A stretch of 37,692 bases of DNA. Source: Beroe ovata (taxonomy: Eukaryota; Ctenophora; Nuda; Beroida; Beroidae). The translations under genes were made by a program, and so were the position numbers. A model generated the notes under the pieces. That model worked only from the letters and a program-made list of their open reading frames with translations. It ran no database searches and had not been told where the DNA came from. Positions 23,668-34,398 of the stretch are shown piece by piece. Each line of letters begins with the position of its first letter. Position 1 is the first letter of the stretch. The stretch covers positions 253,390 through 291,081 of the forward strand of contig CAMPET010000035.1 in NCBI GenBank assembly GCA_946803715.1, read 5' to 3'.

Positions 23668-24086
23668 GTCTCACTGTTGTTAATCTTTTCAATTTGGGTA
23701 TAGCTAGGGAATTAACGGGGTGAACCTGGAAAAAAATTGTAACCAAATTTCCACCACCAACTTTTTTAAGGCCGAAATAAGGGCCTTCGATGAAGGCGCG
23801 CGCGCCGCGCGGCGCGCAAGAAACAGTGGACAGATAACATCCGGCAAATCTATCATCGATCGACTTTTAGCAGCTCTTTACTTGCCATTGATGATATAGT
23901 CCCAATTGATCATGATCGCCCGCGCCGGCGCGCCGCGCGCGTAAAGCGCAATCACTCATAATTTTTTGAAATATATATCGATTGGTATACGAAATAATTT
24001 TATGCAAATAAATTGGGATAATTATATCAAATGACAGCACTCGATTATTGATTTATCATTTATGTGTTCTTGGCAGCTTTGCATTC
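23668..24086. repeat. repeat copy A with GC-rich palindromic cores
   Basis: Two blocks, 23668-23764 and 23783-24086, recur with about 95% identity as copy B at 24169-24777. The sequence contains GCGCGCGCCGCGCGGCGCGC and CCCGCGCCGGCGCGCCGCGCGCG cores, self-complementary runs rare in this AT-rich region. No transposase is present, so if mobile it would be non-autonomous. Confidence 0.85.
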
Positions 24087-24168
24087 GGATAGTTTTAATC
24101 CCAGTAATTATTGGTACATTTNTTAATTTTAAAAGATAAGACACTTTCTGAAGATTTAACGTAGCCTG

Positions 24169-24777
24169 GTCTCACTGTTGTTAATCTTTTCAATTTGGGT
24201 ATGGCTAGGGAATCAACGGGGTGAACCTGGAAAAAAATTTGTAACCAAATTTCCACCATCAACTTTTCACGACTTTTCAGTTCACTGAGTAGAACAGGGG
24301 CGAAACGTGTGCACAGTCATATTCCATAACCCTGTCTGAGAATAAGTTTGCGCCGCGCGCGCGAAACGACATTCTCAACAGAGTCTATCATTGCACCGGA
24401 TGTTATCTGTTCACTGTTTCTTGCGCTTCATCAGCGGTCTAGCATCGCGCAGACAAGAAATGAAGGCCTTCGATGAAGGCGCGCGCGCCGCGCGCAACTA
24501 GTAGAAACAGTGGACAGATAACATCCGGCAAGTCTATCATCGATCGACAGCTCTTTACTTGCCATCCATTGATGATATAGTGAATAGTCCCAATTGATCA
24601 TGATCGCCCGCGCCGGCGCGCCGCGCGCGTAAAGCGCAATCACTCATATTTTTTGAAATATATATCGCGATTGGTATACGAAATAATTTTATGCAAATAA
24701 ATTGTGATAATTATATCAAATGACAGCATCGAGTGCACTCGATTATTGATTTATGTGTTCTTGGCAGCTTTGCATTC
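24169..24777. repeat. repeat copy B, interrupted by an inverted segment
   Basis: Copy B repeats the two blocks of copy A at 24169-24268 and 24466-24777 but carries about 200 bp between them. Within that insert, 24398-24427 is an inverted copy (one mismatch) of the CAAGAAACAGTGGACAGATA... stretch found in both repeats. 24270-24302 matches 29160-29192 in the M13 gene with three mismatches, which indicates a dispersed family. Confidence 0.85.
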
Positions 24778-25107
24778 ATGTTGAGCGAAATAATTCAGTA
24801 TTCATGCATTAGAGCTCAGAGCTTTAATAAAACGGATGAAAAATTTTGTGACTTTTGTTGGTTTGATACCATTTATGATCAATGTGTCTTGAATTTCGTT
24901 CACTTGTACTCAACATGACATCATTGAATCATCTGCACAATCTTATCTTAAGTTCACGACTCTTATGATTAAATTAATGTTCATTTATTTAGGACTATTG
25001 AAGTATTCATCCTGAAAATTATCTTTAAAGAACTTCCGTTAATTCTACAAAGTGCCTAAGTCTGGTTGAACCTCATTCAAATCATTGGACATCTTGTTTA
25101 CTTCAAG

Positions 25108-27850
25108 ATCTCCCAATTCCAAATCAAGGATGATATTGAAAGATGTGAAAGGTTCTGGTGTTGCTGCAGATTATTTTACTAGAGTTGTCCGTGAAGTAGG
25201 ACCTTTTTCAAGTGAACCTAGTAGCACAGGATATGAAGAAAGCTCTAATACTGGTGGTTGTGGTGACTTAGCACTCCATCTAAGCCTTGTAGTGTTTCTA
25301 TCTATCATGCTTATCAGCTGTGTGTAAGTCACGACTTTTATTACCCTTTGTCAGTCAAGCCATATGCACCAATATATTGCTGCATAATAAAACCTATATG
25401 CAAAATTTCCCTATGCTTACTCATAGTAGGGGAAAGGTTCCAAATCATTTCCTATACCATGGGATGACCAAAATGCCTGCAGGCTGCCCACAGCATTGTT
25501 TTTCTACAATCCCACAGATCATGAAGTAGAATAAGGCATACAAAATATGCATACAATGGGTATGCTCCAATGGGGAAACCCTATCTCAAACATTTTCAGA
25601 TATGTTTGCAGAAAGCCTTCAAGAAGAAGATACAAAGTGCAGTCCAGGGAAACACAGACAGAGGAATTTGATGTTTATTTGGTACATAATCTTACTGCAA
25701 GTGTAATATTTTTCCTTTCCCCTCATCCAATTGCCATTAGCCAATATCTCTTTCTCTTGTGATTCTATGTCTTGCAACTGTTTCTCTTGCAACCATTTTA
25801 TTCTTTGCCCAATAGAGAATGGCATTCTTGGGGAAGGGTCCCAAATCTCAAAACCGATTTCTGGAAAACTTAGGGATCTGCCTTGATTCTCGATGGCCAA
25901 TCTTCTTCACATGACTTACAAAAAGGTGATTGACCAGCGAAAACTTTGAACAATAAGATAAGATGCTGAAAGTTTCTGAAAATTTTGGACCTTTCCCCAG
26001 ATTCTCTATCGTCTCTTCACTTCGTTTCATCACTTTCCATTTCATTCTAGAAAGAACACAGTTCGTCACGTGCCTCCTCGCCGATGACTGCTCCAGCACC
26101 ACAGCTATACAGACTCTTCAGTGAAGAGGCAGCTGCTGTCACAACTTATTCCAGTTTGCAATCCCTGGGCTCGTCACATAAGTATGTCCCCTTTCAAATT
26201 CAATGTTCTAGTACAACATCAGTACAACATTGTTTTTCACATAAGGCAGTGTTTAAAACTCATTTTAGTTTTAATTGATATTCAAACATTCAAATCAGAT
26301 GCCCAAGGAAAACCTCCAGAAAAAGTTCGACCATGGTTCCCTTTCCATCTCACTCCATATCACATATTGTGCCAGATGATGCGCTCAAAATAACACCCAA
26401 CTCAGATTCGGTAAGAGAATACGTCCTGGGAAGTTTTTTGTACTTTTTCCTCTCTCTCAAAATCAATAGCCCGTGTCTATATTAGTTATTTCCGTCGCGA
26501 TTTTTTGGAATATAAAAATGAGGGGCAGTGCCTTTCACTCACCACTGGTACGTGTTTTTCCATAAAGAACCCCGGTTTACGGCAATTAGTTTGTCTCACA
26601 AAACCCGGAGTTAAACAATCTCAATTATTTTGTTCTGGAATGTCACTCATGATAATTCTGGATAACATATGTACCTGGTTATGTTAGTGATATACCCCCT
26701 CTCATAGTAACCAATCTTGACAGGTGAAACCCTGTAAAGGGGTGTTAGATTTGATATCTGCAATGTACTGATATCGTACACTGTAATTCGTAACAAAATC
26801 AGTGCTAATTTTCCATGTTTGTACGTGACACCCTGCTACTAATTAGCCTGTTACTAATAGGGTTTTTAACAATACTAATAGGGTTTTTAACAAGGATGTT
26901 GATTCTCGAAATGGTTTGATAAAAAGTCATTTTCGTGTGAACAGCCAAAGTAGTCATGATACGGCATTGCTTTTTGAGATTAGCTCGTTCACTACCATCT
27001 CTCGATATCAAAACTCGGGCCATGACAATCAATCATGTCTCGTAAAAACACAACACATGGATGGTCAAGAAGTGAGTGATCATTGTTTGAGCATTATCAG
27101 ATGGAAAAGTTTGGATGACTGCGTGAGTTTGTGTATGGTTACCATGATCCATTCACGATACTGTGATTAGTAAATGCTAATTGCGATGGAATGTGTTGAC
27201 ACCACTACACATCATTAAGTCAATTGTCTGGCGAATTGGCACTATTCCGTTTTATGGCATGTTCAAGTGTATGGCACTATGGCACCACTGAATGATAGAC
27301 ATTCTGAAGATTTAGACATCGACAGTGCTCGTGTGCCTCGCAATTATACTCTGTCTCATTTGCTGACACCAGCGAGACTGTCTGACAGATGCATGTGTCC
27401 GCAAACTTTACGTAGCGCGCAAAAGTACTTCGCAATAATCCTGATAAACATGGACAGCGTATTTAACGCGCGCGGCGCGGTGACATACGGCGTAATATGC
27501 GCGTAAACAATATAATTCGAAAATGATGCACGATGATTTGATTGTTTTTGTATGAACTTGTCATATCCAACAGGCAGACAGCAACTCGTCTCGCAGGACT
27601 ACTTTACCAGCGCCTTTCTTGCGAAGTAAAACAGAAGCTATTTTAGTGAGTACCACATAATTTGAAATACGTTGATTAATCCACAATCATGCTGCCTAAC
27701 TATTGTTTATTCATTCATTGCATTGACTATCGTACACAGGAAATTGCCGCCAACAGAAAACATCTGAATCATGTCCGGTCCGATGGCAACATCAAGACAT
27801 CAACTTCTTTGGAAAGAGTGGCAGCTATTAGCGACAGAAGAATGGATTGA
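25108..27850 (+). CDS. single-pass transmembrane protein, 3' part (FN3-like end, TM, Ser/Thr-rich tail)
   Basis: Six exons are supported by splice sites and matching phases: about 25108-25323, 25600-25681, 26051-26181, 26299-26410, 27574-27645 and 27740-27850 (TGA stop). The first encodes a stretch ending DYFTRVVREVGPFSSEPSS, which resembles the last strands of a fibronectin type III domain, then a Gly/Ser spacer and a membrane helix. The helix runs across the exon junction (LVVFLSIMLISC-VYVC) and is followed by a basic stop-transfer KPSRRRYK. The cytoplasmic tail is rich in Ser, Thr and basic residues, with RETQTEEFDVYL, KTSRKSSTM and RKHLNHVRSDGN, and ends SDRRMD. A receptor or adhesion protein is likely but no family was recognised and no enzymatic domain is visible. 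The N-terminal exons were not found. Other phase-0 exons may lie between 26410 and 27574 (for example 26470-26547). Confidence 0.6.
26470..26652 (+). other. possible alternative exons of the transmembrane gene
   Basis: A phase-0 frame 26470-26547 lies between AATAG and GTACGT, and a second frame 26590-26652 ends in TGA (LECHS). They would give an alternative short C-terminus, but the intron between them would be only 42 nt. A different acceptor at 26486 yields a nine-residue ending (LFPSRFFGI) and a stop. These are tentative. Confidence 0.2.
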
Positions 27851-28147
27851 GAACTAAGCAGGACTGTGCTCAAACTATATAACTATCTGTGAAGTGGCTG
27901 ACAGGGTCGAGATGCGGTTTCCATTACTAACGACAGGAAAAGACGAATTGATCAAGTAATAGCAGATGGAAATAATAAATGAAATAACCAAGAGAGGTAT
28001 ATCAAGACTATAACTTGTGATGAGTGAACTGGAATTATTCAACCATTCCAACTCAGCCTTTTGTTTCAAAACTATCAAGAATAATGAAATCTACATGGAA
28101 GTGGTTATGATCATATTGATTTGAATGAAGAGTTTTCAAGATTCGTG

Positions 28148-28153
28148 TTTATT
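28148..28153 (-). promoter_or_regulatory. AATAAA poly(A) signal for the M13 gene
   Basis: TTTATT on the plus strand reads AATAAA on the minus strand, about 180 nt past the M13 stop codon. The stop of the convergent plus-strand gene at 27850 lies about 300 bp further. Confidence 0.55.
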
Positions 28154-28328
28154 AAAACTTGCATAACCGAATGAAAATGTCAACGAGTTTGATAGTTGTC
28201 GACTAAAGTGTGGATATTGCATTGTTTCAGTTTACTGTCTCCGCTAAGCATAAACTATAATAGTAGTTTGTAACTATAACATGTCTTTGTGTAACTAGAT
28301 TATTCGCACTGATAGTTATTGACTATCA

Positions 28329-31300
28329 TCACAGGTAGCATGTCGTGTTCCCGTCGTTGTAAAGGTAGTCCGTAGCTTGGCAACCAAATGCAGTGGAGAA
28401 CTCTGGTCGTGACGCAGCAATGGAATTCAGCCTGAAGTGAAGGTCAGTATTAGCATGAGATCAAAACATCTGGAGTATAATATTCCAACATTATAGTGGT
28501 TAGATGATCATCATATTCGGCATCACCCGGCAAACAGTTAAGTGTACTACATCAACATGGCACGCCAGTCATTGACTCACAATTTATGCCAGTAACCGTC
28601 GGAGCTGTAAACAGTCTGGCAGTAGAATTGGCCAAGAGCCAGGAAGAATATCTGGTCGCTGTTATCGGGTAAAGCTGGAGCCGTCTGTCCCCCTTTCTTG
28701 TTCTTCTTGAACGCCTGCATCCGGGAAGGATTGAAGTTTTACCATAGAATCGAGACTCGTACATATCAGATAGATGTTCAGAAAAAAGTTAAACCTTGTA
28801 TGCGATGCGAGTAGCTATGATGTCATTGTGTTGGAAGTCCAGTCCCCAATGAGATACAGCTATCGGTGTCTGAGAGAGGAAAGGGTTAGAAAACACGTTT
28901 TATAGAGTGGCTGCTATGGTAACCATATAGGAAGTCATGTACCGGTTCACTCGCTCCAGGAGTAAGGTACGTGACATTCTGCAGGTAGTTGTAACATCCC
29001 TTCACATCCTTTAGTGCTGCATTGTCGGCATCAGAGGCATTTGTAGCAATGATGCTACCATGTTGGTCCGTGTATTGGTACCCTAGGGGGAGTAACAGAT
29101 CGGTATATCAGGTTCCCACGTTGCGTGATCCAACAACTGCCTCGCCTAACCTGGTTCTACGACATTTCAGTTCACAGAGTAGAAAAGGGGCGCGCAGTAT
29201 AGCACAGAGAGAAACCCTCAGTCATGTTATTCGGGGTAAGTTATCTCTGTTATCGAACACAATTACGGGGTAAGTATAATTATCTTTGTTATCGAACACA
29301 ATTACGGGGTAAGTATAATTATCTCTGTTAATGTTATCGAACACAATTACGGACTTTTCAAAGTCCAACTCACAGTCGTTCTCCAAAGCGTATACCATGT
29401 AGTAACCCAGCCAGGCCCCAAGTCCCCCATAGTTGAACGAGTCTGGCATGTCATGGTCGTAGAGAGGAGCTGCTAGATACGCACTCGGGATGAAGATGTC
29501 ATTGCCATGCAGCAGATAGGTGGCCGCATCCCCAAACACTCCCAGATCCCATCTGTGTGGAATTGGGTTGTGTATTATGTATTTCTATGTCATGACGATT
29601 GGTATCATCGCTATACTACCCTATACTAGCAACTGTTGCTATGGTCATTCTTAACTTACCCTTCCCCATCCTCGTATTGCTCCTCAGTGGACAGTAGGAC
29701 ATTGGTCTTCCTGAATTTGGACATGGCCATCACATTGCTCAAGTACTGGGTGGGGTCCATCTCCACCTGAGGATGCGTGTGGTCCACAATGTACGGACAC
29801 GATCACTTTATCGCTGTGGTAGTGGAATTCAATGAGGCTGGTTCTCAAAGTGACACTCATATGTACCTGGAGGTTGCTGTAGAACTGGTTAACTAGGGTC
29901 TGGTTGAGCAACCAGTCCGGATACCCAATTTTCTCGTGGAGGTTTGCAACCTTAGTCCGGAGATTGGTAGAGAATGTCTCGGAGAATCGGTCCGAAACCG
30001 CGTCAACTGCAGCCAACAGTTCAGTACGCAAATTACCAAAAACCGCACTTGCCTGAGACCATTATAATGGTTTCAGCGAATTTGTGATTTGCGAATATGT
30101 GATTTGCATGTCGAGATCGTTATAGGATATGGCGTCATAACGGCTGACGATCATAATCATATGTTGGTAATTAGTGGTATCAGCATGATAATCAGTTGCA
30201 TCATTGACACAAGCATTCAACCGATACCGTTGTTTTCTTGGCAAGAAGATTCTTATCAAGCATGGTCCTGATGGATGCCCATGGCATCAGCTTCTCAGTG
30301 ACCGTGGCGCATTGATAGTAGAGAGGGGACGCATCGGAACTGAAACATTTGGAGATGACTTTGGTTGCCCTTCCTACAAAGCCAAGTGTGACAAAAATAT
30401 GACATCACGTAAAGACATACTCATATCTCCTGTGAGCGGTTATCTGTCCACTGACGTGCTCTGGTAAGTGATCAGCCAAATTGTACAGCAGACTCATCGC
30501 CATGAAATTAGCAAGTGTCCTGAGGGAGTGTAGTGGGTCATGAGATCAGCTGTACCCTGGAAATATTTCCAATGATTATAGTCACTCCCGTTTTCCGTAT
30601 TAAAGACACAACTCCCACAACTTATGATTCTGGATTCTGATGTACACACTGCACAATATGACTGAAGTGTGATGTTAACCTATCACTGGTATGAGACAGA
30701 ACTTTGTTGAGGTCCGAAAAGTAGTCCCAATTCTCCACGAACACAGGGGTTGAGCCGTCAGGGACCTGTTTCTCTGGGAACAACGCAGCCACATACGCTG
30801 TCCAATCAAACTGTGTGGCGGTGAAGTTGTGGACGGGGGAGATGGCTATCAGTACAATATCAAACACTGTGATATGACGTATAAAATAGGTGAAAAATTA
30901 GGTGGTAATTAGGTGGTGATTACCCCTGTGATAGGCAGGAAATCGCGGTAGAGTTGGCGAATTTTCATCTGTTTAGGACTGTAAACGTCGGTACGATAAT
31001 CAGGCAAAACCTGGGCGTTGTTTCGTGTTGCTATGGTAACTTGACTAGCATTGCTAATCGAAGTTGCATGTATCATACTCATGACGCTGGAATGATTTGT
31101 GAGTGTGCTATTGTTCAACCTTTGAAAGTTCCTGTTCAAAGTTGAACACATCAGATACATCGATAGCCACTTGTGTACGGTTGAAAGTCACGCCCAAATT
31201 CATGATGTAATCCGTCATGCGGTTCCTGTAGTCCTCCTGACGTTGTTGTGCCCACGAACTATCAGAATAGTCCCATTTATCCATGTTTAGAGCACTTGGG

Positions 31301-33377
31301 AATATCTGGGAGTAGAGGAGGATGTCAGAGACTTGGGGATGTGCATTTTGCAGACTGCAGAAGGTGGAATGCCACAACAGTTTGATGCTCGGATGAGAGT
31401 TAAAATATATATCCTACCTTGAGGGCAACATCGTTAGGTTTCAGAGGATTGAGTCCCTTGGTGAATCTGAAGAGAGTGTTGATATTCATCTGATGGAGAG
31501 TCTTGATCCACTGGTTGAGATCGAACTGTGAACTTTTCCACCCTGCACCCTGTGAATTGGTGCTTGTCTCACCTTCATGCGGGTTATGTCATGACATGTC
31601 AAGTGTAAGTGAGCTGTCAAATAATAGGACTTAAGAACTATTGAATATTGAGTGGGTAGCGGCCCTGTGGTCCTATCTAATTCTAAGTAGCCGTGTGAAA
31701 TATACACGTGACAAACGTGTATCACCCACCACAAGAGTTGGGAATTGCAGTCCATCTCCGTTGTTAATAAGATTCAGGAGGGGCCCGCTGTTCGTGGCGT
31801 TCAATGACTCTAGATCCATGCAGCTGTTGAACAGAGCCCGCACTTCCTTGGCATACTTCTGCGACTGGTCCGACGACTCGATAGCTGTCTGAGATATGAC
31901 CGAGTGCACTATGTACAGGGGGCACTGTGTACAGGGTGCACTATGTACAGGGTGCACTATGTACTGGGTGCACTGTACAGATTGCACAATACAGAGTGCA
32001 CTATACAGTGTAGATGACACGCCTATCTAGCGACGAACACTATGTTACAGTTATTACAGTTACTGTTTGATAGGAATATGAGTAGGTAGGTAAATGAGAC
32101 ACAAACCCACCCTGAGACGTTTAACATATGTGTCCTGAATATCGTCCCACACTCCCACATTCATCGAGCTATCCTCGGCGGTGTGGAATAGTTTGTATCC
32201 ACCACACGCATACTCATAGAAATCACTGAAACAGCGTTTAGGTAATGTATTTTTCAACCATAGCAGACTGTCAGTGTGGCAGTGCGTTTGCGTTAGCATG
32301 GGTAATGGGTATGGTGCATTGTGACTGTGTTTGTGTCAGCATGGGTATGCCGGTATGGTGCAGTGTGTTTGTGTTAGCACGGGTAAGGTGCAGTGGGTTT
32401 GTGTTAGCATGGGTATGGTGCAGTGTGTTGGGTACCTGCACGCTGGATGTGATGTGTTGAGACTGCTAGCGACCGCTGCTGCTGTTTCAACACACGCTGC
32501 TGTATCACACGGTGTCTGAAGATTGTGTGATTATAATATGTGTAAAACATTCGGTCATTCCCATACTGAGCTTCTTTCCCATTCAGTACTTGATCATGAT
32601 CTCATTCAAACGAGTGGTTTTATGATAGATCTGGTGAGAGTCTTTAAATTAGTGATTAGTCTTTAAACTCCCTCTTATCAAAACACATAGATGGCATGGT
32701 ATCATGCACCATGGTGTCAGTCAACATATGATGGTATGTACACATCATATGTCGTTGCCAATGCCATGCGTGGTTGCCATGGTGTCATGCGTGGTTGCCA
32801 TGGTGTGAAATGCAGACTCCCGAGACAGTGGGGAGCTGTTTATCATGAAATTAGAAATTGGTCTTACTCACATGCTTGTGCAGGGACTTGGCATGACCAA
32901 TGACACCAACAGTCGTGATGAGACCTATATTGAGTGCGATGCTGAACACCACTCCGACCACTATCAGCCAACTGAGAGGCATGTGTTTAAAATTAAAGAT
33001 GACACCACGATAGCAGTGACACCAATTTGTCTCCGTATGGATAAACGATCATTAACATTTGATCACTGCATGGCGCGAAACTGCAGTGGTGGCATTAGTT
33101 TCTTTCTGGCAACACTCTACTCTAGTTTTCCCATGGGCTCTACAGTCTGCACCCAAACTTGGTTGAGTATCTAACTCAAATCTGTGACATATTCCATGCA
33201 GTTCTACATTGCAGGTGACTGTACCAGCCGTATGCTAATGGCACAAAAATTTCAGAATTTAATTGCAAGGCTGCAGCCGGGCCATTGAGTAATTTACCCG
33301 CGCTTATCAGTGAAATTGAGCGAGTATCTGGTATTTCCAGTGACAATCATCTCTGTGTCATCGTTTAGCGATGCCAT
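28329..33377 (-). CDS. M13 (neprilysin/ECE-family) membrane protein with a degenerate active site
   Basis: Eighteen exons: 33377-33298, 32971-32872, 32515-32436, 32225-32111, 31888-31730, 31549-31418, 31305-31120, 31010-30924, 30810-30680, 30519-30421, 30339-30228, 30052-29867, 29766-29660, 29552-29374, 29082-28943, 28869-28795, 28711-28581 and 28431-28329. They are in phase throughout and encode 733 residues (human neprilysin 750). A short cytoplasmic tail and signal anchor (28-52) precede the Cys-rich start of the ectodomain (CDTAAC, HPACSDFYEYACGGY), the all-helical lobe (FDWTAYVAALFP, KIGYPDWLLNQT), the catalytic-lobe block FNYGGLGAWLG, and DQIFFLALGQFYC. The HExxH zinc motif is YYMVY (575-579), GENIAD is GLDFQH (640-645), NAF/NAY is AATY, and the C-terminal HSP...R block is missing. 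There are no stops or frameshifts, so it looks like an expressed pseudopeptidase. The ATG has a strong context (ATTATGG). The start of exon 7 is less certain. Confidence 0.9.
29245..29350. repeat. about 37-bp tandem repeat in M13 intron 14
   Basis: Three copies of a unit containing TTATCGAACACAATTACGGGGTAAGT. On the minus strand the frame stays open from exon 14 into this repeat, giving a repeated VIVFDN peptide if the intron is retained. The normal donor GTGAGT at 29373 makes this less likely than splicing. Confidence 0.8.
31905..32005. repeat. GTGCACTATGTACAGG tandem repeat in M13 intron 4
   Basis: Five to six imperfect copies of a 16-19 bp unit, each holding the palindromes GTGCAC and GTAC. 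The Cys/Pro/His-rich open frame across it is not part of the M13 protein. Confidence 0.85.
32315..32432. repeat. about 35-bp degenerate repeat in M13 intron 3
   Basis: Copies of GTGTTTGTGTTAGCATGGGTATGGTGCAGT follow each other with small indels. The Cys/Val-rich plus-strand open frames are by-products. Confidence 0.8.
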
Positions 33378-34398
33378 AATCCCGGCGTCCAATTAAAACT
33401 AGTCTTGTTTAAAGTCTTGTTGCAAATCAATGTATAATGTAACAATTGAACAATTAAGACAAAATAAAATCAAAATAAAAGGCAAATCAGTGGAAGCTGA
33501 AATTCTATATTTCAAAAGATAAGAAAAAAAACTCTCTCCTTCGGGTGCTGATAAAACAGTAATATTACCCTTCCAAGCAGTGCAAGAGATAATAAGGGGG
33601 ACCTGTAGAAATACTGCAAAAATATTTACTTTTTAAACAATGCTATGTATCAATGTGAATAATGGTGAAATTCAACGGTACAAATATTAAATACTCAAAT
33701 AATTTATCACTGCATTTCTAAGTATGAATAGTACATCTCTTTTTTAAATAGTCCTATGAAATTGACTGCAATCAATATACAATTACTTTATAGGATACTT
33801 TAGCTGACTTTCATGACGCATAAAATTATAATATAGATTTCTCCCGGTCACTTATTGAGTATTGGGTCATACTCAAGGTAACTGATGTAACAATAACCAG
33901 CTCCTTGTGTATCCAGACAACGTCACTCTATCATGAGTAACATAACATTCAGAGGCTATTATTAAATTAAAAATAGTCGTAATAAATTGATAGGTAACTC
34001 TTCCAAGCAAATTATTTACACAAAACAATATTTTATAGTTTCAATTGCAATTTCATCGTGCCTCAGCCGAAAACTTAGTCCGGTATAATCGAAAAAAAGC
34101 CGCGAATATCTAACATATCAAAGTTCATAATATAATTCTAACAAGCAAAATATATAGATAGATCTCAGACCTCAGGTTAAATTATTATAATCAACAGAAA
34201 GTGGGACGTCGAGATCAAATTCAGAATTTGGCATACTCACGCGCTATTGGTGTCAGTTCGAAGTTCATTTGCATATGATACAACGTTATTGTGTGATCAT
34301 GTGTGATTAATGCGAATAAAGATCAAAGTTGAGCATGATCCATGAGTTTGGGTGAGTGTGACAGCACCGCGCATGATTATATACTCGAGTGTTTTCGC
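33378..34398. other. intergenic, M13 upstream region
   Basis: About 1 kb of AT-rich sequence lies between the M13 start codon and the homeobox stop codon. It holds the M13 promoter and homeobox 3' UTR. No further exon or conserved signal was recognised. Confidence 0.6.

Larger units (their letters stand above)
23123..25107. other. intergenic region filled by duplicated GC-palindrome repeats
   Basis: This is the divergent upstream region of POLD2 (minus) and the transmembrane-protein gene (plus). Most of 23668-24777 is two copies of one repeat (listed separately). I could not find an upstream exon for the plus-strand gene; an ORF at 24733-24918 has several Cys but no convincing splice sites. 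An N lies at 24122. Confidence 0.6.

Noticed and set aside
23123-25107. Search for a transposase or reverse transcriptase linked to the duplicated repeat
   Set aside because: No frame long enough and no recognisable motif, so I call it only a repeat.
25619-26102. Minus-strand frames with charged, protein-like sequence (IKWLQEKQLQDIESQEKE)
   Set aside because: They lie antisense to exons and an intron of the better-supported plus-strand transmembrane gene, and I found no matching splice partners.
27267-27506. Plus-strand 79-codon frame considered as a further exon of the transmembrane gene
   Set aside because: The first part looks coding, but no acceptor/donor pair keeps the phase 0 needed between neighbours, and the end runs into GC-rich repeat sequence.
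32245-33174. Plus-strand frames of 62-109 codons
   Set aside because: They are antisense to M13 exons 1-4 or run through the intron 3 repeat; the minus-strand model explains the region with exact phases.
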